From contig NZ_PNFP01000001.1 in the NCBI RefSeq assembly GCF_002940685.1, positions 310,001 to 374,000 on the forward strand: a stretch of 64,000 nt of DNA. Direction: 5' to 3'. The notes beneath the pieces are model-generated. The model saw nothing but the letters and a program-made list of their open reading frames with translations, did no database searches and had not been told where the DNA came from. Both the position numbers and the translations under genes were made by a program. The stretch is from Ensifer adhaerens. Lineage in GTDB: Bacteria > Pseudomonadota > Alphaproteobacteria > Rhizobiales > Rhizobiaceae. Positions 1 through 8,976 of the stretch are shown in pieces (the first letter of the stretch is position 1; every line of letters starts with the position of its first letter).

Positions 1-941
1 GCGCTGGCGCCGTGCGGTTCAACCCGCTGTTCATCCATTCGAGCGTTGGCCTCGGCAAGACCCATCTCCTGCAGGCGATCGCCATCCAGGCGCTGCAGAG
101 CGCGCGTGCGCCGCGTGTCGTCTATCTGACGGCCGAATACTTCATGTGGCGTTTTGCCACCGCGATCCGCGACAACGATGCGCTGTCGCTGAAGGAGTCG
201 CTGCGCAACATCGACCTTCTGATCATCGACGACATGCAGTTCCTACAGGGCAAGTCGATCCAGCACGAGTTCTGCCACCTGCTGAACATGCTGCTCGATT
301 CCGCCAAGCAGGTCGTCGTTGCAGCCGACCGCGCACCGTGGGAACTGGAATCGCTCGACAGCCGCGTCCGTTCGCGTCTCCAGGGCGGCGTCGCCATCGA
401 GATGGACGGCCCGGACTACGACATGCGCCTCGAAATGCTGAAGCGCCGTCTGGACACGGCCCGTCAGGATGACGGTTCGCTCGACATTCCCGGCGAAATC
501 CTCAGCCATGTGGCACGCAACGTCACCGCCAGCGGCCGCGAACTGGAAGGCGCCTTCAACCAGCTCCTGTTCCGCCGCTCCTTCGAGCCGCAGCTCTCGA
601 TCGAGCGCGTTGATGAACTGCTCGGTCACCTCGTCAATGCCGGTGAACCGCGCCGCGTTCGCATCGAGGACATCCAGCGCGTCGTCGCCAAGCATTACAA
701 CGTCTCGCGCCAGGAGCTCGTCTCCAACCGCCGCACCCGTGTCATCGTCAAGCCGCGCCAGATCGCCATGTATCTGTCGAAGACGCTGACGCCGCGCTCC
801 TTCCCGGAGATCGGCCGTCGCTTCGGCGGGCGCGACCACACGACCGTGCTGCACGCCGTGCGCAAGATCGAGGAGCTGATCTCGGGCGATACCAAGCTCA
901 GCCATGAGATCGAGCTGCTGAAGCGCCTGATCAACGAATAG
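1..941 (+). CDS. dnaA: Chromosomal replication initiator DnaA, 5'-truncated by the window edge
   Basis: DnaA binds DnaA boxes at the replication origin and melts the DNA in an ATP-dependent way. Only the last 312 or so codons are inside the window; the reading frame is already open at base 3, so the true start lies upstream. The visible part opens just before the Walker A loop (GLGKTH), continues through Walker B ([10 protein letters not shown]) and sensor regions of the AAA+ domain III, and ends with DNA-binding domain IV carrying the DnaA signature [14 protein letters not shown]. The Walker A region reads HSSVGLGKT rather than the common GGVGLGKT; I recall this variant from rhizobia. Family identity is unambiguous. 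A hairpin about 20 bp after the stop separates it from the convergent LysR gene. Confidence 0.97.
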   Translation, partial: AGAVRFNPLFIHSSVGLGKTHLLQAIAIQALQSARAPRVVYLTAEYFMWRFATAIRDNDALSLKESLRNIDLLIIDDMQFLQGKSIQHEFCHLLNMLLDSAKQVVVAADRAPWELESLDSRVRSRLQGGVAIEMDGPDYDMRLEMLKRRLDTARQDDGSLDIPGEILSHVARNVTASGRELEGAFNQLLFRRSFEPQLSIERVDELLGHLVNAGEPRRVRIEDIQRVVAKHYNVSRQELVSNRRTRVIVKPRQIAMYLSKTLTPRSFPEIGRRFGGRDHTTVLHAVRKIEELISGDTKLSHEIELLKRLINE

Positions 942-962
942 TCGATCCTGACTGTCTTGAGA

Positions 963-987
963 AAAGGGCCCGGACTCCGGGCCCTTT
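963..987. terminator. Hairpin between convergent dnaA and LysR gene
   Basis: An 11-bp perfect stem (AAAGGGCCCGG / CCGGGCCCTTT) with a three-base loop lies between the dnaA stop and the LysR stop. The flanking T-tracts are short on both strands, so it could serve as a weak bidirectional terminator. Confidence 0.6.
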
Positions 988-992
988 GTCGT

Positions 993-1937
993 TCAGCGTT
1001 GCGCTTTTGCTGTCAGCTTATGCGGTATCCCGGCGGCCGGATCCTCGGTCGCCTGCTGGGCGCGTGCCTCTGTGATGATCCAGCTGCGGAAGGCGACGAC
1101 CGGCGGTCGGTCGAGTGCCGCCGGCGGATAGACGAGATGATAGGCGAGCCCGGTCATGACGCCCTCCGGAAAGGGGGCCTCCAGCATGCCGTCTGCGAGC
1201 TCCCGCGCCACCAGGGACAGGCGCACTAGCGCCACGCCGTCGCCGGCCTTGGCCGCATCGATCGCTCCGTTGCTGTTGACGAAGACCGGCCCGCGTCCCG
1301 GATCCACGCCCTCGACCCCGGCTGCGTCCAGCCATAACCGCCAATCCTGGCGGTGCACGTCATGCAGCAGCGCGTGGCCCGCGAGATCCTCTGGCCTGTC
1401 GAGAGGCTTCTTGGCCCTGAGCGCCGGATGGATGACCGGAACCGGGTCGTCGTCGATCAGGCGTTCGCTCATAAGGCCGTCATAGCGGCCGAGCCCATGG
1501 CGGATGGCGACATCGACCCCGTCGCTGTCGAAGTCCGTCAGCCGGTTGGTGGTGCTGATGCGCACGTCGATGCCCGGCACCTGCAACTCGAAGGCGCCAA
1601 TGCGTGGCACAAGCCATTGGGCCGCAAAAGTGGGCGTGCAGCTGACTGTCAGCACCGGCGCACGCTTGCGCGCCGTCAGCTCCTCGGTCGCCTCGCGCAT
1701 CATGCGGAAAGCGCGTCTGAGCGTTGCAAAATAGGTGCTGCCATCCTCGGTCAGCACCAGCTGTCTCGGTCGACGCTCAAAGAGCGTCACCCCGAGCGTC
1801 TGTTCCAGTTCGCGCACCTGCAGGCTGACCGCGCCTGGGGTGACATTGAGCTCGTGCGCGGCCTTCGTCACGCTCGAATGGCGCGCCGTCGCCTCGAAGG
1901 CGCGCAGCGAGGCGAGGGAGGGAAGGGATGTGGCCAT
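993..1937 (-). CDS. LysR-family transcriptional regulator, GcvA-like subgroup
   Basis: A 314-residue regulator. Residues about 8-65 form the winged HTH ([21 protein letters not shown], then [16 protein letters not shown]), typical of the GcvA-like LysR branch, followed by a substrate-binding domain to about residue 300. It is transcribed divergently from an EamA exporter with a 133-bp gap, the usual arrangement for a LysR protein controlling its neighbour, so control of the exporter is inferred. The effector is unknown. The gap contains two short dyads (listed separately) that could be its operator. The ATG at 1937 begins directly at the HTH domain, which supports this start. Confidence 0.9.
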   Translation of the reverse strand: MATSLPSLASLRAFEATARHSSVTKAAHELNVTPGAVSLQVRELEQTLGVTLFERRPRQLVLTEDGSTYFATLRRAFRMMREATEELTARKRAPVLTVSCTPTFAAQWLVPRIGAFELQVPGIDVRISTTNRLTDFDSDGVDVAIRHGLGRYDGLMSERLIDDDPVPVIHPALRAKKPLDRPEDLAGHALLHDVHRQDWRLWLDAAGVEGVDPGRGPVFVNSNGAIDAAKAGDGVALVRLSLVARELADGMLEAPFPEGVMTGLAYHLVYPPAALDRPPVVAFRSWIITEARAQQATEDPAAGIPHKLTAKAQR

Positions 1938-1953
1938 GGTTTAGTCAAACTCA

Positions 1954-2006
1954 ATCATGTGTCGAGAAATGATCGTTTGCTGGACGTCTAATATCCTGAG
2001 AATATT
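1954..2006. promoter_or_regulatory. Two dyads in the LysR/EamA divergent promoter region
   Basis: ATCAT/ATGAT arms (1954-1958 and 1969-1973) and AATAT/ATATT arms (1990-1994 and 2002-2006) lie in the short divergent intergenic region. Spaced dyads of this kind are compatible with LysR recognition and activation sites. Functional assignment is inference. Confidence 0.35.
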
Positions 2007-2070
2007 GGATCAAAGTCAAGATGTCGAAGTCATCGTGATTTAGCTGAACAAACAAACGAGGTTTACGGTC

Positions 2071-3030
2071 ATGGTGCAAGCAACGCAGGCCAAGGTCATG
2101 GGCGCCCGGGAATGGGGCATGTTGATCCTGCTGTCCATTCTGTGGGGCGGCTCCTTCTTCTTCATCGGCGTTGCCGTCAAGGCGCTGCCGCCGGTCACGA
2201 TCGTGGCGCTCCGGGTCAGCCTCGCGGCGCTCGCGCTGCTCGCATTCGTTCGCCTTATCGGACTGTCGATGCCGCGCGATCCGCGCGTGTGGCTGGCCTT
2301 CTTCGGCATGGGGCTGCTCAACAATCTCATCCCCTTCTCGCTGATCGTTTGGGGGCAGACGCATATCGCAAGCGGCCTTGCGTCGATCCTGAATGCCACC
2401 ACGCCGCTTTTCGGCGTGATCGTGGCGCACCTTCTGACCGATGACGAGAAGCTGACGGCCAATCGCCTCGCCGGCGTCGTCGTCGGTTTCCTTGGGGTTG
2501 CGATGATGATCGGTCCGGCCGCACTCGGCGGGCTCGGCTCCAATCTCTGGGCCCAGCTCGCCATTCTCGGCGCGGCCCTTTCCTATTCGCTCGCGGGCGT
2601 CTTTGCCCGTCGCTTCAAGCGCATGGGTGTCGCGCCGATCGTGACGGCGACCGGCCAGGTCTCCGCATCGAGCATCATGCTGGTGCCGCTGTCTCTTCTC
2701 ATCGACCATCCCTGGACGCTTCCCATGCCTGGCCTCGACGTGTGGGCGGCGATCGTCGGCATAGCACTGATCTCCACGGCGCTTGCTTACGTCCTGTTCT
2801 TCCGCATTCTCGAGACGGCCGGGGTCACCAACCTGATGCTCGTCACCTTCCTGATCCCGGTCAGTGCCATCCTGCTCGGTGCCATGTTCCTTGGCGAGAC
2901 GCTGGAGCCCAAGCATTTCCTGGGCATGGCCTTGATTGCGGCTGGTCTTGCGGCGATCGATGGTCGGCTTATCCGCCTCTTCCAAAGGCCGGCCGCCGAC
3001 CCCACGTTAGAGTGCCGCGACAACGCTTGA
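2071..3030 (+). CDS. DMT-superfamily EamA transporter
   Basis: A 319-residue, highly hydrophobic protein with about ten predicted membrane segments in two EamA repeats (roughly residues 12-145 and 158-295). The first helix has the typical LLSILWGGSFFFIGVAVKALPP pattern, and the second repeat starts at LGAALSYSLAGVFARRF. Family members export amino acids, nucleosides or other metabolites across the inner membrane; the substrate cannot be read from sequence. It is divergent from the LysR regulator, which probably controls it. The start at 2071 is preceded by a purine-rich stretch (acgagg). Confidence 0.9.
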   Translation: MVQATQAKVMGAREWGMLILLSILWGGSFFFIGVAVKALPPVTIVALRVSLAALALLAFVRLIGLSMPRDPRVWLAFFGMGLLNNLIPFSLIVWGQTHIASGLASILNATTPLFGVIVAHLLTDDEKLTANRLAGVVVGFLGVAMMIGPAALGGLGSNLWAQLAILGAALSYSLAGVFARRFKRMGVAPIVTATGQVSASSIMLVPLSLLIDHPWTLPMPGLDVWAAIVGIALISTALAYVLFFRILETAGVTNLMLVTFLIPVSAILLGAMFLGETLEPKHFLGMALIAAGLAAIDGRLIRLFQRPAADPTLECRDNA

Positions 3031-3153
3031 GCGTTTCTGATTTACACGCATTGCGGGCCGGTGGGCGAAAGCACCCGCCGGCCCTGTTTTTTTCATCCCG
3101 GTTGTCGGCTATTGCTTGCCGCCACCGTCTTTGTTTCAGGAGCTGGAGTTCCG

Positions 3154-3528
3154 ATGCTTTACGCCGTGTTTTGCTACAATCAAGAAGATGTCACGAACGC
3201 CTGGACCAAGGAGCAGGACGAAAAAGTCATGCATGATCTGTTGGCCGTACAGAGCAAATATGCGGAGGCAGGCCGGCTTGGACCAGTGGCGCGCTTGATG
3301 CCGACGACGTCGGCGACGACGCTCCGGCACAGTCACAGCGAGACGATCGTAATCGATGGCCCGTTTGCCGAGACGAAAGAGCAACTGCTCGGTTTCTACG
3401 TCATCGACTGCGCGTCTGTCGATGAAGCACTCGATTTTGCCCGCGATCTGAGCTCCGCCAACCCGGCTGCTGGCTCCTACGAAATCCGTCCTCTTGCCAT
3501 CTACAAACCCAGTGAGCTTGCTTCATGA
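3154..3528 (+). CDS. YCII-related DGPF-domain protein, first module
   Basis: A 124-residue YCII/DGPF protein with the signature DGPFAETKE (DGPF at residues 68-71) in a ferredoxin-like fold. The start at 3154 is chosen because the domain begins at MLYAVFCYN and a purine-rich ribosome site precedes it; an upstream in-frame extension to 3061 lacks family similarity. The stop overlaps the start of the next gene by 4 bp (ATGA), so the two are translationally coupled. DGPF proteins are the conserved genomic partner of ECF42-group sigma factors (established family knowledge). Whether it modulates the sigma factor or is a metabolic enzyme is unresolved. Confidence 0.9.
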   Translation: MLYAVFCYNQEDVTNAWTKEQDEKVMHDLLAVQSKYAEAGRLGPVARLMPTTSATTLRHSHSETIVIDGPFAETKEQLLGFYVIDCASVDEALDFARDLSSANPAAGSYEIRPLAIYKPSELAS

Positions 3529-4796
3529 CAGACACAGCCTGGATAGACCTCGCACTTGTTTCGGCCCGGCCGCAGGCCGTGGGCGCGCTGTTGCGCTATT
3601 TCCGCAACCTCGACACCGCCGAAGAAGCGTTTCAGGAGGCCTGTATCCGCGCTTTGAAGACCTGGCCGAAGAGCGGCCCGCCGCGCGACCCCGCCGCCTG
3701 GCTGATCTTCGTCGGCCGCAACAGCGGCATCGACAAGGTGCGCCGCCAGTCCCGCGAGACGGCGCTGCCGCCGGAGGAAATTCTTTCCGACCTCGAGGAT
3801 CAGGAGGGTGCGCTCGCCGACCAGCTCGACGGCTCCCATTATCGCGACGACATTCTTCGCCTGCTGTTCGTCTGCAGCAATCCGGCACTCCCGGCAACAC
3901 AGCAGATCGCCCTGGCGCTGCGCATCGTTTCGGGCCTTTCGGTCAAGCAGATCGCCCGTGCCTTCCTCGTCAGCGAGGCGGCGATGGAGCAGCGCATCAC
4001 CCGCGCGAAGTCGCGGGTCGCGGCCGCCGGCCTTGCCTTCGAGACGCCTGACGCCGCCGACCGCGCCGACCGGCTCGCCGCCGTCGCGACGATGATCTAC
4101 CTCGTCTTCAACGAGGGCTATTCGGCGATGAACGGCCCGGAAAGCGTATCGGCCGACCTCTGTCAGGAGGCGATCCGGCTCGGGCGCCTGCTGCTGCAGC
4201 TTTTTCCGGCCGAGCCCGAGATCATGGGCCTGACGGCGCTCATGATGATCCAGCATTCGCGGGCGCGCGCCCGCTTCGATGCGGATAGCGCCGTCATTCT
4301 GCTTGAAGACCAGGACCGCGGCCTGTGGGACCGTCCGTTGATCGACGAGGCGCTGGCTCTGATCGACAAGGCGATGCGCTACCGGCAGCCGGGCGCCTAC
4401 CAGATCCAGGCCGCGATCGCCGCCCTGCATGCCCGCGCCGAGCGCGCCGACGAGACCGACTGGGCCCAGATCGATCTGCTCTACCAGGCGCTCGAACGGC
4501 TGCAGCCCTCTCCGGTGATCACGCTGAACCGCGCTGTCGCGGTATCGAAACGCAAGGGGCCGGAGGCCGCACTCGCCATGATCGAACCGCTTGCCGATAA
4601 ACTGTCCGGCTATTTCTATTTTCATGGCTTGAGCGGCCATCTGCTGAAGCAGCTCGGCAAGGTGCGCGAGGCGCGGGTCGCTTTTGACCATGCGATCGCG
4701 CTTGCCACCAACGCGGCCGAATGCGCCTACATCCGCATGCAGCTCGACAAGCTCGATGAGGCGCCTGGTATCGAGCTTTCCGAAAGAAAAATCTGA
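3525..4796 (+). CDS. ECF42-type RNA polymerase sigma factor with long C-terminal domain, first copy
   Basis: A 423-residue protein, about twice the length of an ordinary ECF sigma factor. Sigma region 2 lies around residues 15-75 (TAEEAFQEACIRALKTWP, then AAWLIFVGRNSGIDKVRR) and region 4 around 120-170 (LSVKQIARAFLVSEAAMEQRITRAKSRV). The remaining 240 residues form the helical TPR-like extension of ECF42 (ALIDKAMRYRQPGAYQIQAAIAALHA). ECF42 factors have no classical anti-sigma factor; the C-terminal extension is thought to control activity. It is translationally coupled to the DGPF gene upstream and followed by a DoxX gene. Target promoters are unknown. Confidence 0.93.
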   Translation: MTDTAWIDLALVSARPQAVGALLRYFRNLDTAEEAFQEACIRALKTWPKSGPPRDPAAWLIFVGRNSGIDKVRRQSRETALPPEEILSDLEDQEGALADQLDGSHYRDDILRLLFVCSNPALPATQQIALALRIVSGLSVKQIARAFLVSEAAMEQRITRAKSRVAAAGLAFETPDAADRADRLAAVATMIYLVFNEGYSAMNGPESVSADLCQEAIRLGRLLLQLFPAEPEIMGLTALMMIQHSRARARFDADSAVILLEDQDRGLWDRPLIDEALALIDKAMRYRQPGAYQIQAAIAALHARAERADETDWAQIDLLYQALERLQPSPVITLNRAVAVSKRKGPEAALAMIEPLADKLSGYFYFHGLSGHLLKQLGKVREARVAFDHAIALATNAAECAYIRMQLDKLDEAPGIELSERKI

Positions 4797-4863
4797 CGGC
4801 CTCTGTCGGGATCCCTCACGCGGCTTCGTCCTTGGATCGACAACGAAACCCAAGGAGATACCC

Positions 4864-5277
4864 ATGAACACCAGCCTTGCTGTGCCCGCCCCAACGGCAA
4901 AGTCGATCATCTTCGGCCGCTTTCTCAGCGGCGTGCTTGTCGCCTTCCTGGTCTTCGATGCCGTCATCAAGCTCGTGCCGCTTGCCGTCGTCACCGAAAC
5001 CATGGTCGCGCTCGGTTATTCCTCCGATCAGGGCCTTGCGCGGCTGCTCGGCATTCTCACATTGCTGTGCACCGTGCTCTATGTAATCCCGCGCACCTCG
5101 ATCCTCGGCGCCATTCTGCTTACCGGCTATCTCGGTGGCGCCATGGCGACGCATCTGCGGGCCGGCAGCCCGCTCTTCACCCATCTGCTCTTCGGCTTCT
5201 ATCTGGGCGTCATGGCCTGGGGCGGCCTGTGGCTCAGGGATCCGCGGCTGCGCGCGCTCATCCCGCTCAAGAACTGA
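4864..5277 (+). CDS. DoxX-family membrane protein
   Basis: A 137-residue protein with four predicted membrane segments (about residues 18-38, 55-80, 83-100 and 108-126) matching the small DoxX-like family (GRFLSGVLVAFLVFDAVIKL near the start). The start at 4864 is fixed by an excellent AAGGAGAT ribosome site seven bases upstream; a longer in-frame reading into the sigma gene is not credible. DoxX proteins are linked to redox or thiol stress and often sit in ECF regulons. Here it follows the first ECF42 gene by 67 bp, so it is a probable target or co-transcribed gene (inference). Biochemical function is unknown. Confidence 0.85.
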   Translation: MNTSLAVPAPTAKSIIFGRFLSGVLVAFLVFDAVIKLVPLAVVTETMVALGYSSDQGLARLLGILTLLCTVLYVIPRTSILGAILLTGYLGGAMATHLRAGSPLFTHLLFGFYLGVMAWGGLWLRDPRLRALIPLKN

Positions 5278-5311
5278 CGCCCGACTTCGACCGCACAATT
5301 GAAGGACGACC

Positions 5312-5677
5312 ATGACCAAGACAGTCGACGACTACATTGCCGGCCTGTCCGGCGTCCCTGCTGATGTGGCAAAACGCCTGCATGCGGCCCTCGTTGCCGC
5401 CGGTGGGCTTGCCGATGCCGTCAAGTGGGGGCACCCCATCTATGAAGCTGGTGGCCCAGTCTGCCTGCTCAAGGGAGCCAAAGATCACGTGACCTTCGGT
5501 TTCTGGCGCGGCGCCGAGATGCTCGATCTCGACGCCCGCCTGGAGAAGGGCGGCGGCAAGGGCGACATGGCCTATATACGCCTGCGCGCCACCGATGACG
5601 TGGACGACGCCGAGGTCGCCCGGCTGGTGGCTAGGGGCATCGAGCTCAATCGCCTGAAAGGCGATCCGATGAAGTAG
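5312..5677 (+). CDS. DUF1801 domain protein
   Basis: A 121-residue soluble protein of the DUF1801/YdhG type. The core motif is seen at residues 35-60 (DAVKWGHPIYEAGGPVCLL followed by KDHVTFGFWRG). Members of this fold, related to the frataxin/YjbR-like fold, have no settled function. It starts 34 bp after the DoxX gene and probably shares its transcript, making it the last gene of the first ECF42 neighbourhood. A strong stem-loop lies about 40 bp downstream. I can assign the family but no reaction. Confidence 0.85.
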   Translation: MTKTVDDYIAGLSGVPADVAKRLHAALVAAGGLADAVKWGHPIYEAGGPVCLLKGAKDHVTFGFWRGAEMLDLDARLEKGGGKGDMAYIRLRATDDVDDAEVARLVARGIELNRLKGDPMK

Positions 5678-6077
5678 GCTCTTACGGACGAACGTCTGGC
5701 CCGGCGTGATTGCGTCTCCTCGCGGAACCGGCTCGTGATGTCCGGTCCGCGAGACAGAATGATCCGGGCCGCTCTCCCTTCGTCGGCGGCGCGCGCCTAC
5801 CTGTTCACTCGGTCTTTTGGCGCGCGAAAACCTATATCACCCGGTCTGTCCGGCTGGTCGCAATGACGAGTTCCGTCCCGACACTGCGGGGCACTGCCCG
5901 GTACCGTTAATTGTAGGCCGAGCGGGCTCGCGCCTGCCTTGCATCGCCATGGTGCGTCGGGCATCGTCCCTGGGGCCGATCCTCAAAAATTTTCGAAAAA
6001 GATTTTGCCCGTGTCGAAATTTGCGAAGCGCGGACGTCCATCGCACGCTGAGACCATTCAAGCCCATTGGAGAGACT
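5678..6077. other. 400-bp non-coding gap between the two ECF42 modules
   Basis: No credible gene is seen. At 5719-5753 a 12-bp stem with one bulged A (CTCGCGGAACCGG pairing with CCGGTCCGCGAG, ten-base loop) could end the upstream transcript, although no T-run follows. The last 100 bases are more AT-rich and should contain the promoter of the MAPEG gene; no clear -35/-10 pair was recognised. Confidence 0.5.
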
Positions 6078-6470
6078 ATGACTTTTACGGTGACACCACT
6101 GTATGCGCTGCCGGTGGCGGCGATCTATCTGATCCTCTGGTTCCGCGTCAGCGCCTTGCGATCGGCGCAGGGCGTATCGTTCGGTGACGGCGGCAACGCG
6201 CTTCTGCTTCAACGCATTCGCCAGCACGGTAACTGCGCCGAATGGTCGGCTTTCGTCATCATCCTGATGATGCTTGCCGAAGGCATGGGTGCGCCGGCGC
6301 TCTACCTGCACATCTCGGGCGCGCTGCTGCTCATCGGGCGCATCGCGCACCCCTTCGGCCTGAAAGCCGACAATGCAGGGCACCCGCTTCGCTACGTCGG
6401 AAACGGCACCAACATCCTCGCTGCGCTCAACGCCATGGTCTGCCTCGGCGTCAACGCCGTCGACCTCTGA
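6078..6470 (+). CDS. MAPEG-family membrane protein
   Basis: A 130-residue protein with four predicted membrane helices (about 5-22, 55-75, 78-95 and 108-126) and the MAPEG-type signature (LLQRIRQHGNCAEWSAFVIILMM, then PLRYVGNGTNILAALNAMVCL). MAPEG proteins are glutathione-related or eicosanoid-metabolism enzymes in eukaryotes; bacterial members are mostly uncharacterised. The start at 6078 has GGAGAG six bases upstream. It lies 28 bp ahead of the second DGPF gene and so probably forms an operon with the second ECF42 module. The GST-like gene further downstream fits a glutathione/detoxification theme (inference). Confidence 0.88.
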   Translation: MTFTVTPLYALPVAAIYLILWFRVSALRSAQGVSFGDGGNALLLQRIRQHGNCAEWSAFVIILMMLAEGMGAPALYLHISGALLLIGRIAHPFGLKADNAGHPLRYVGNGTNILAALNAMVCLGVNAVDL

Positions 6471-6498
6471 CATCTGCACACGTTCGAAAGGCAAAACC

Positions 6499-6858
6499 AT
6501 GCAATACATGCTGCTGATCTACAACGACCCCCAGAAAGAGCCCGCCTACGGTACACCTGCGTTTCAGGAGATGATGGCCGGGTTCTTCGCCGCCAATGCG
6601 CGGATGAAGGAAGACGGCGTGCTGCGTTCGGGCGAGGGCTTGCAGGGAATAGAAACCGCGACGTCACTGCGCATCAAATCCGGCAAGGTCGAAACCATGG
6701 ACGGCCCGTTCGCTGAAACCCACGAGCATCTTGGCGGCTATTACGTCATCGATGTCGCGGATCTGGATGCGGCGCTCACCTATGCTGCGCTGATACCCTC
6801 GGCGCACTTCGGCACGATCGAGGTCCGTCCGTTGATGGACTACAACCCGACGAACTGA
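6499..6858 (+). CDS. YCII-related DGPF-domain protein, second module
   Basis: A 119-residue paralogue of the DGPF protein at 3154-3528, with DGPFAETHE at residues 68-71 onward and the following GGYYVIDV strand. The motif falls at the same residue number in both copies. The start is preceded by GAAAGGC. The next gene, an ECF42 sigma factor, begins 8 bp after the stop, reproducing the module organisation of the first copy. Function is unknown beyond the conserved linkage to ECF42 sigma factors. Confidence 0.9.
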   Translation: MQYMLLIYNDPQKEPAYGTPAFQEMMAGFFAANARMKEDGVLRSGEGLQGIETATSLRIKSGKVETMDGPFAETHEHLGGYYVIDVADLDAALTYAALIPSAHFGTIEVRPLMDYNPTN

Positions 6859-6866
6859 AGCGACCC

Positions 6867-8117
6867 ATGACACAGGCCGTCCCCAAAGCCATCGCAGTGG
6901 CAAAGTTGCTCGACAGCACCCTGCGGTCGGATCGGGGGCGGCTGCTCGCCATTCTTGCGGCCAATCTGCGGGATCTCTCGCTGGCGGAGGACGCGCTTCA
7001 GGAAGCGGCAGTGTCGGCGCTGTCGCATTGGGGCAGGGCCGGCGTGCCGGCCTCGCCACAGGGCTGGCTCCTGACGGTCGCGCGGCGCAAGGCGCTCGAC
7101 CGCCTGCGCGGCGCGCGCCGGGATGCCCGCAAGGCCGAGGCGCTGGCGCAACTGATCGTGCGGGAAGAGGCGGAACCGGACGACATCCCCGACGAGCGCC
7201 TGCGGTTGATCTTCGTCTGCTGCCACCCGGCCCTTGAACTCAAGTCGCGCGTCGCCCTGACCTTGCGAACAGTCTGTGGCCTCACCACCACCGAAATCGC
7301 CCGCGCCTTTCTCGACCAGGAGCCGACGATGGGCCAGCGTATCAGCCGGGCGAAGGCCAAGATTGCCGGTGCGGGAATTTCGTTCTTCGTGCCGACAGCA
7401 GAACATTGGCCGGCACGGCTGGATGCGGTGTTGACCACCATCTACCTGATTTTCACGACAGGCTATCTCGCGGGAAGCGACTGCACGCGCGACCTCTGCC
7501 TGGAGGCCGAATACCTGACGCGGATAATCGATCGGCTGCGCCCGGAAGACCCGGAAATCGAGGGGGCGCTGGCGATGATCCTGCTGACCGCCGCTCGCCG
7601 GGCAGCACGGATCGGCATCGACGGAGCGAGCCTTCCCTTAAGCGAGCAGGACCGCAATCTGTGGGATCGGGCGCAGATCACGGAAGGCCGCGCGCTTCTT
7701 GCGCGTGCGATCGCCCGACGAAGCCCGGGACCGTTCCAGATCAAGGCCGCCATCGCCGACTGCCGTTTGGCCGAAGGGGGACCCGACTGGCCACAGATCG
7801 CGGCACTCTATGCCGCGCTCTTTCGTTTCGAGCCGACGCCCGTGGTCTCGCTGAACGCCGCTGTCGCGGTGGCTGAAGCCGGCGATCCCGCAAGGGGCCT
7901 GGAGATCGTCGAAGGGCTTGCGGACCAGCTTGCGGACTATCAGCCCTGGTGCGCGGCACGCGCATCGCTGCTGGCGGCCACCGGCAAGCCGGTTGAAGCC
8001 GCCAGGGCCTATGGGCGCGCCATCGAACTCGCGCCCGGGCCCGCCGAGGTATTGTTTCTCGAGAAACGTTTGGCGGCACTGCCATGTACGGGGTCCGCCT
8101 TGCCGGGGCGGGAATAG
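6867..8117 (+). CDS. ECF42-type RNA polymerase sigma factor with long C-terminal domain, second copy
   Basis: A 416-residue paralogue of the first ECF42 protein with the same architecture: sigma region 2 at about 25-90 (DLSLAEDALQEAAVSALSHW, then GWLLTVARRKALDRLRG), region 4 at about 130-185 (LTTTEIARAFLDQEPTMGQRISRAKAKI) and a long helical C-terminal half (LLARAIARRSPGPFQIKAAIADCRL). The two copies are clearly diverged, so this is not a recent tandem duplication. It follows the DGPF gene by 8 bp. Both modules in one patch suggest parallel stress circuits with possibly different inputs. Confidence 0.93.
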   Translation: MTQAVPKAIAVAKLLDSTLRSDRGRLLAILAANLRDLSLAEDALQEAAVSALSHWGRAGVPASPQGWLLTVARRKALDRLRGARRDARKAEALAQLIVREEAEPDDIPDERLRLIFVCCHPALELKSRVALTLRTVCGLTTTEIARAFLDQEPTMGQRISRAKAKIAGAGISFFVPTAEHWPARLDAVLTTIYLIFTTGYLAGSDCTRDLCLEAEYLTRIIDRLRPEDPEIEGALAMILLTAARRAARIGIDGASLPLSEQDRNLWDRAQITEGRALLARAIARRSPGPFQIKAAIADCRLAEGGPDWPQIAALYAALFRFEPTPVVSLNAAVAVAEAGDPARGLEIVEGLADQLADYQPWCAARASLLAATGKPVEAARAYGRAIELAPGPAEVLFLEKRLAALPCTGSALPGRE

Positions 8118-8321
8118 CGGCAGTGTCCGGGCGCACTCCGGTGGCGATCTCCGTCGGGCGTCGCAAGAGGCTGACGGGATCGCTTGAAGGTCGATCCGAA
8201 AAGGTCGGCTCAAACGAAACGAAATTGCAGCTGGATCGACAAATCAGAGCGCCTTTATCGGCCGCGATGCAATATCTCTTCACGGGAACAGGAATTCAAG
8301 GCCAGATCCCGCGAGGCAATC

Positions 8322-8936
8322 ATGATCCTCTACTACCAGACCCATTCCCCCTTCGCCCGCAAGGCGCTCGTCTTTGCCCATGAGGTCGGCCTTGCCGGCC
8401 GGCTCGAGGTCATCCACCACGAGACCAGCCCGACCCGGCGCAACGACGAGGTCTATGCGGAAAATCCGCTCGGCAAGGTTCCGATCCTGTTGCGTGAAGG
8501 CAAGGAACCGATCTTCGACAGTGACGTCATCTGCGCCTATCTCGACACGCTGCATGAAGGCCGCAAGCTGATCCCGGAAGCCGGCGAGCCGCGCTGGCGG
8601 TCGCTCAGACTGCAGTCGGTGGCCCAGGTTCTTGCCCAGACCGGCATCGGCCTTCGCTGGGAATGGGAGCGCCGTCCCGAACATCTGCGTTATCCGGCGC
8701 TCGCCGATGGCTATGCCGAAAAGATCGAAGAAACCTACGATTGGCTGGAGAGGACGCTGGAACCCGAGGCCGCCGTCGATATCGGCCAGATCGCGCTCGC
8801 GACCACGCTCTCCTGGATGGTCTTCCGCGAGCTGCCGTCGTTTCGCCATCGGCCGAAGCTGACTGCCTGGTTCGATGCGTTCGAGAACCGGCTGTCGATG
8901 CGGGCGACGCCGCTGTCGGGCGAAACGTTCGATTGA
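8322..8936 (+). CDS. Glutathione S-transferase family protein
   Basis: A 204-residue protein with an N-terminal thioredoxin-like GST domain (residues 1-78: ILYYQTHSPFARKALVFAHE, cis-Pro segment NPLGKVPIL at about 48-56, and the glutathione-binding-type FDSDVICAYL at 66-75). A helical C-terminal domain follows. GSTs conjugate glutathione to electrophiles or act as glutathione-dependent reductases or isomerases; the substrate is not predictable. The start at 8322 begins the fold exactly; an in-frame extension to 8184 is unlike the family. It sits 204 bp after the second ECF42 gene and converges on hemW. Confidence 0.9.
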   Translation: MILYYQTHSPFARKALVFAHEVGLAGRLEVIHHETSPTRRNDEVYAENPLGKVPILLREGKEPIFDSDVICAYLDTLHEGRKLIPEAGEPRWRSLRLQSVAQVLAQTGIGLRWEWERRPEHLRYPALADGYAEKIEETYDWLERTLEPEAAVDIGQIALATTLSWMVFRELPSFRHRPKLTAWFDAFENRLSMRATPLSGETFD

Positions 8937-8976
8937 GCCTGTAGCCGGCGAAAGCCAACCTCAAGGCCTGGTCGAC

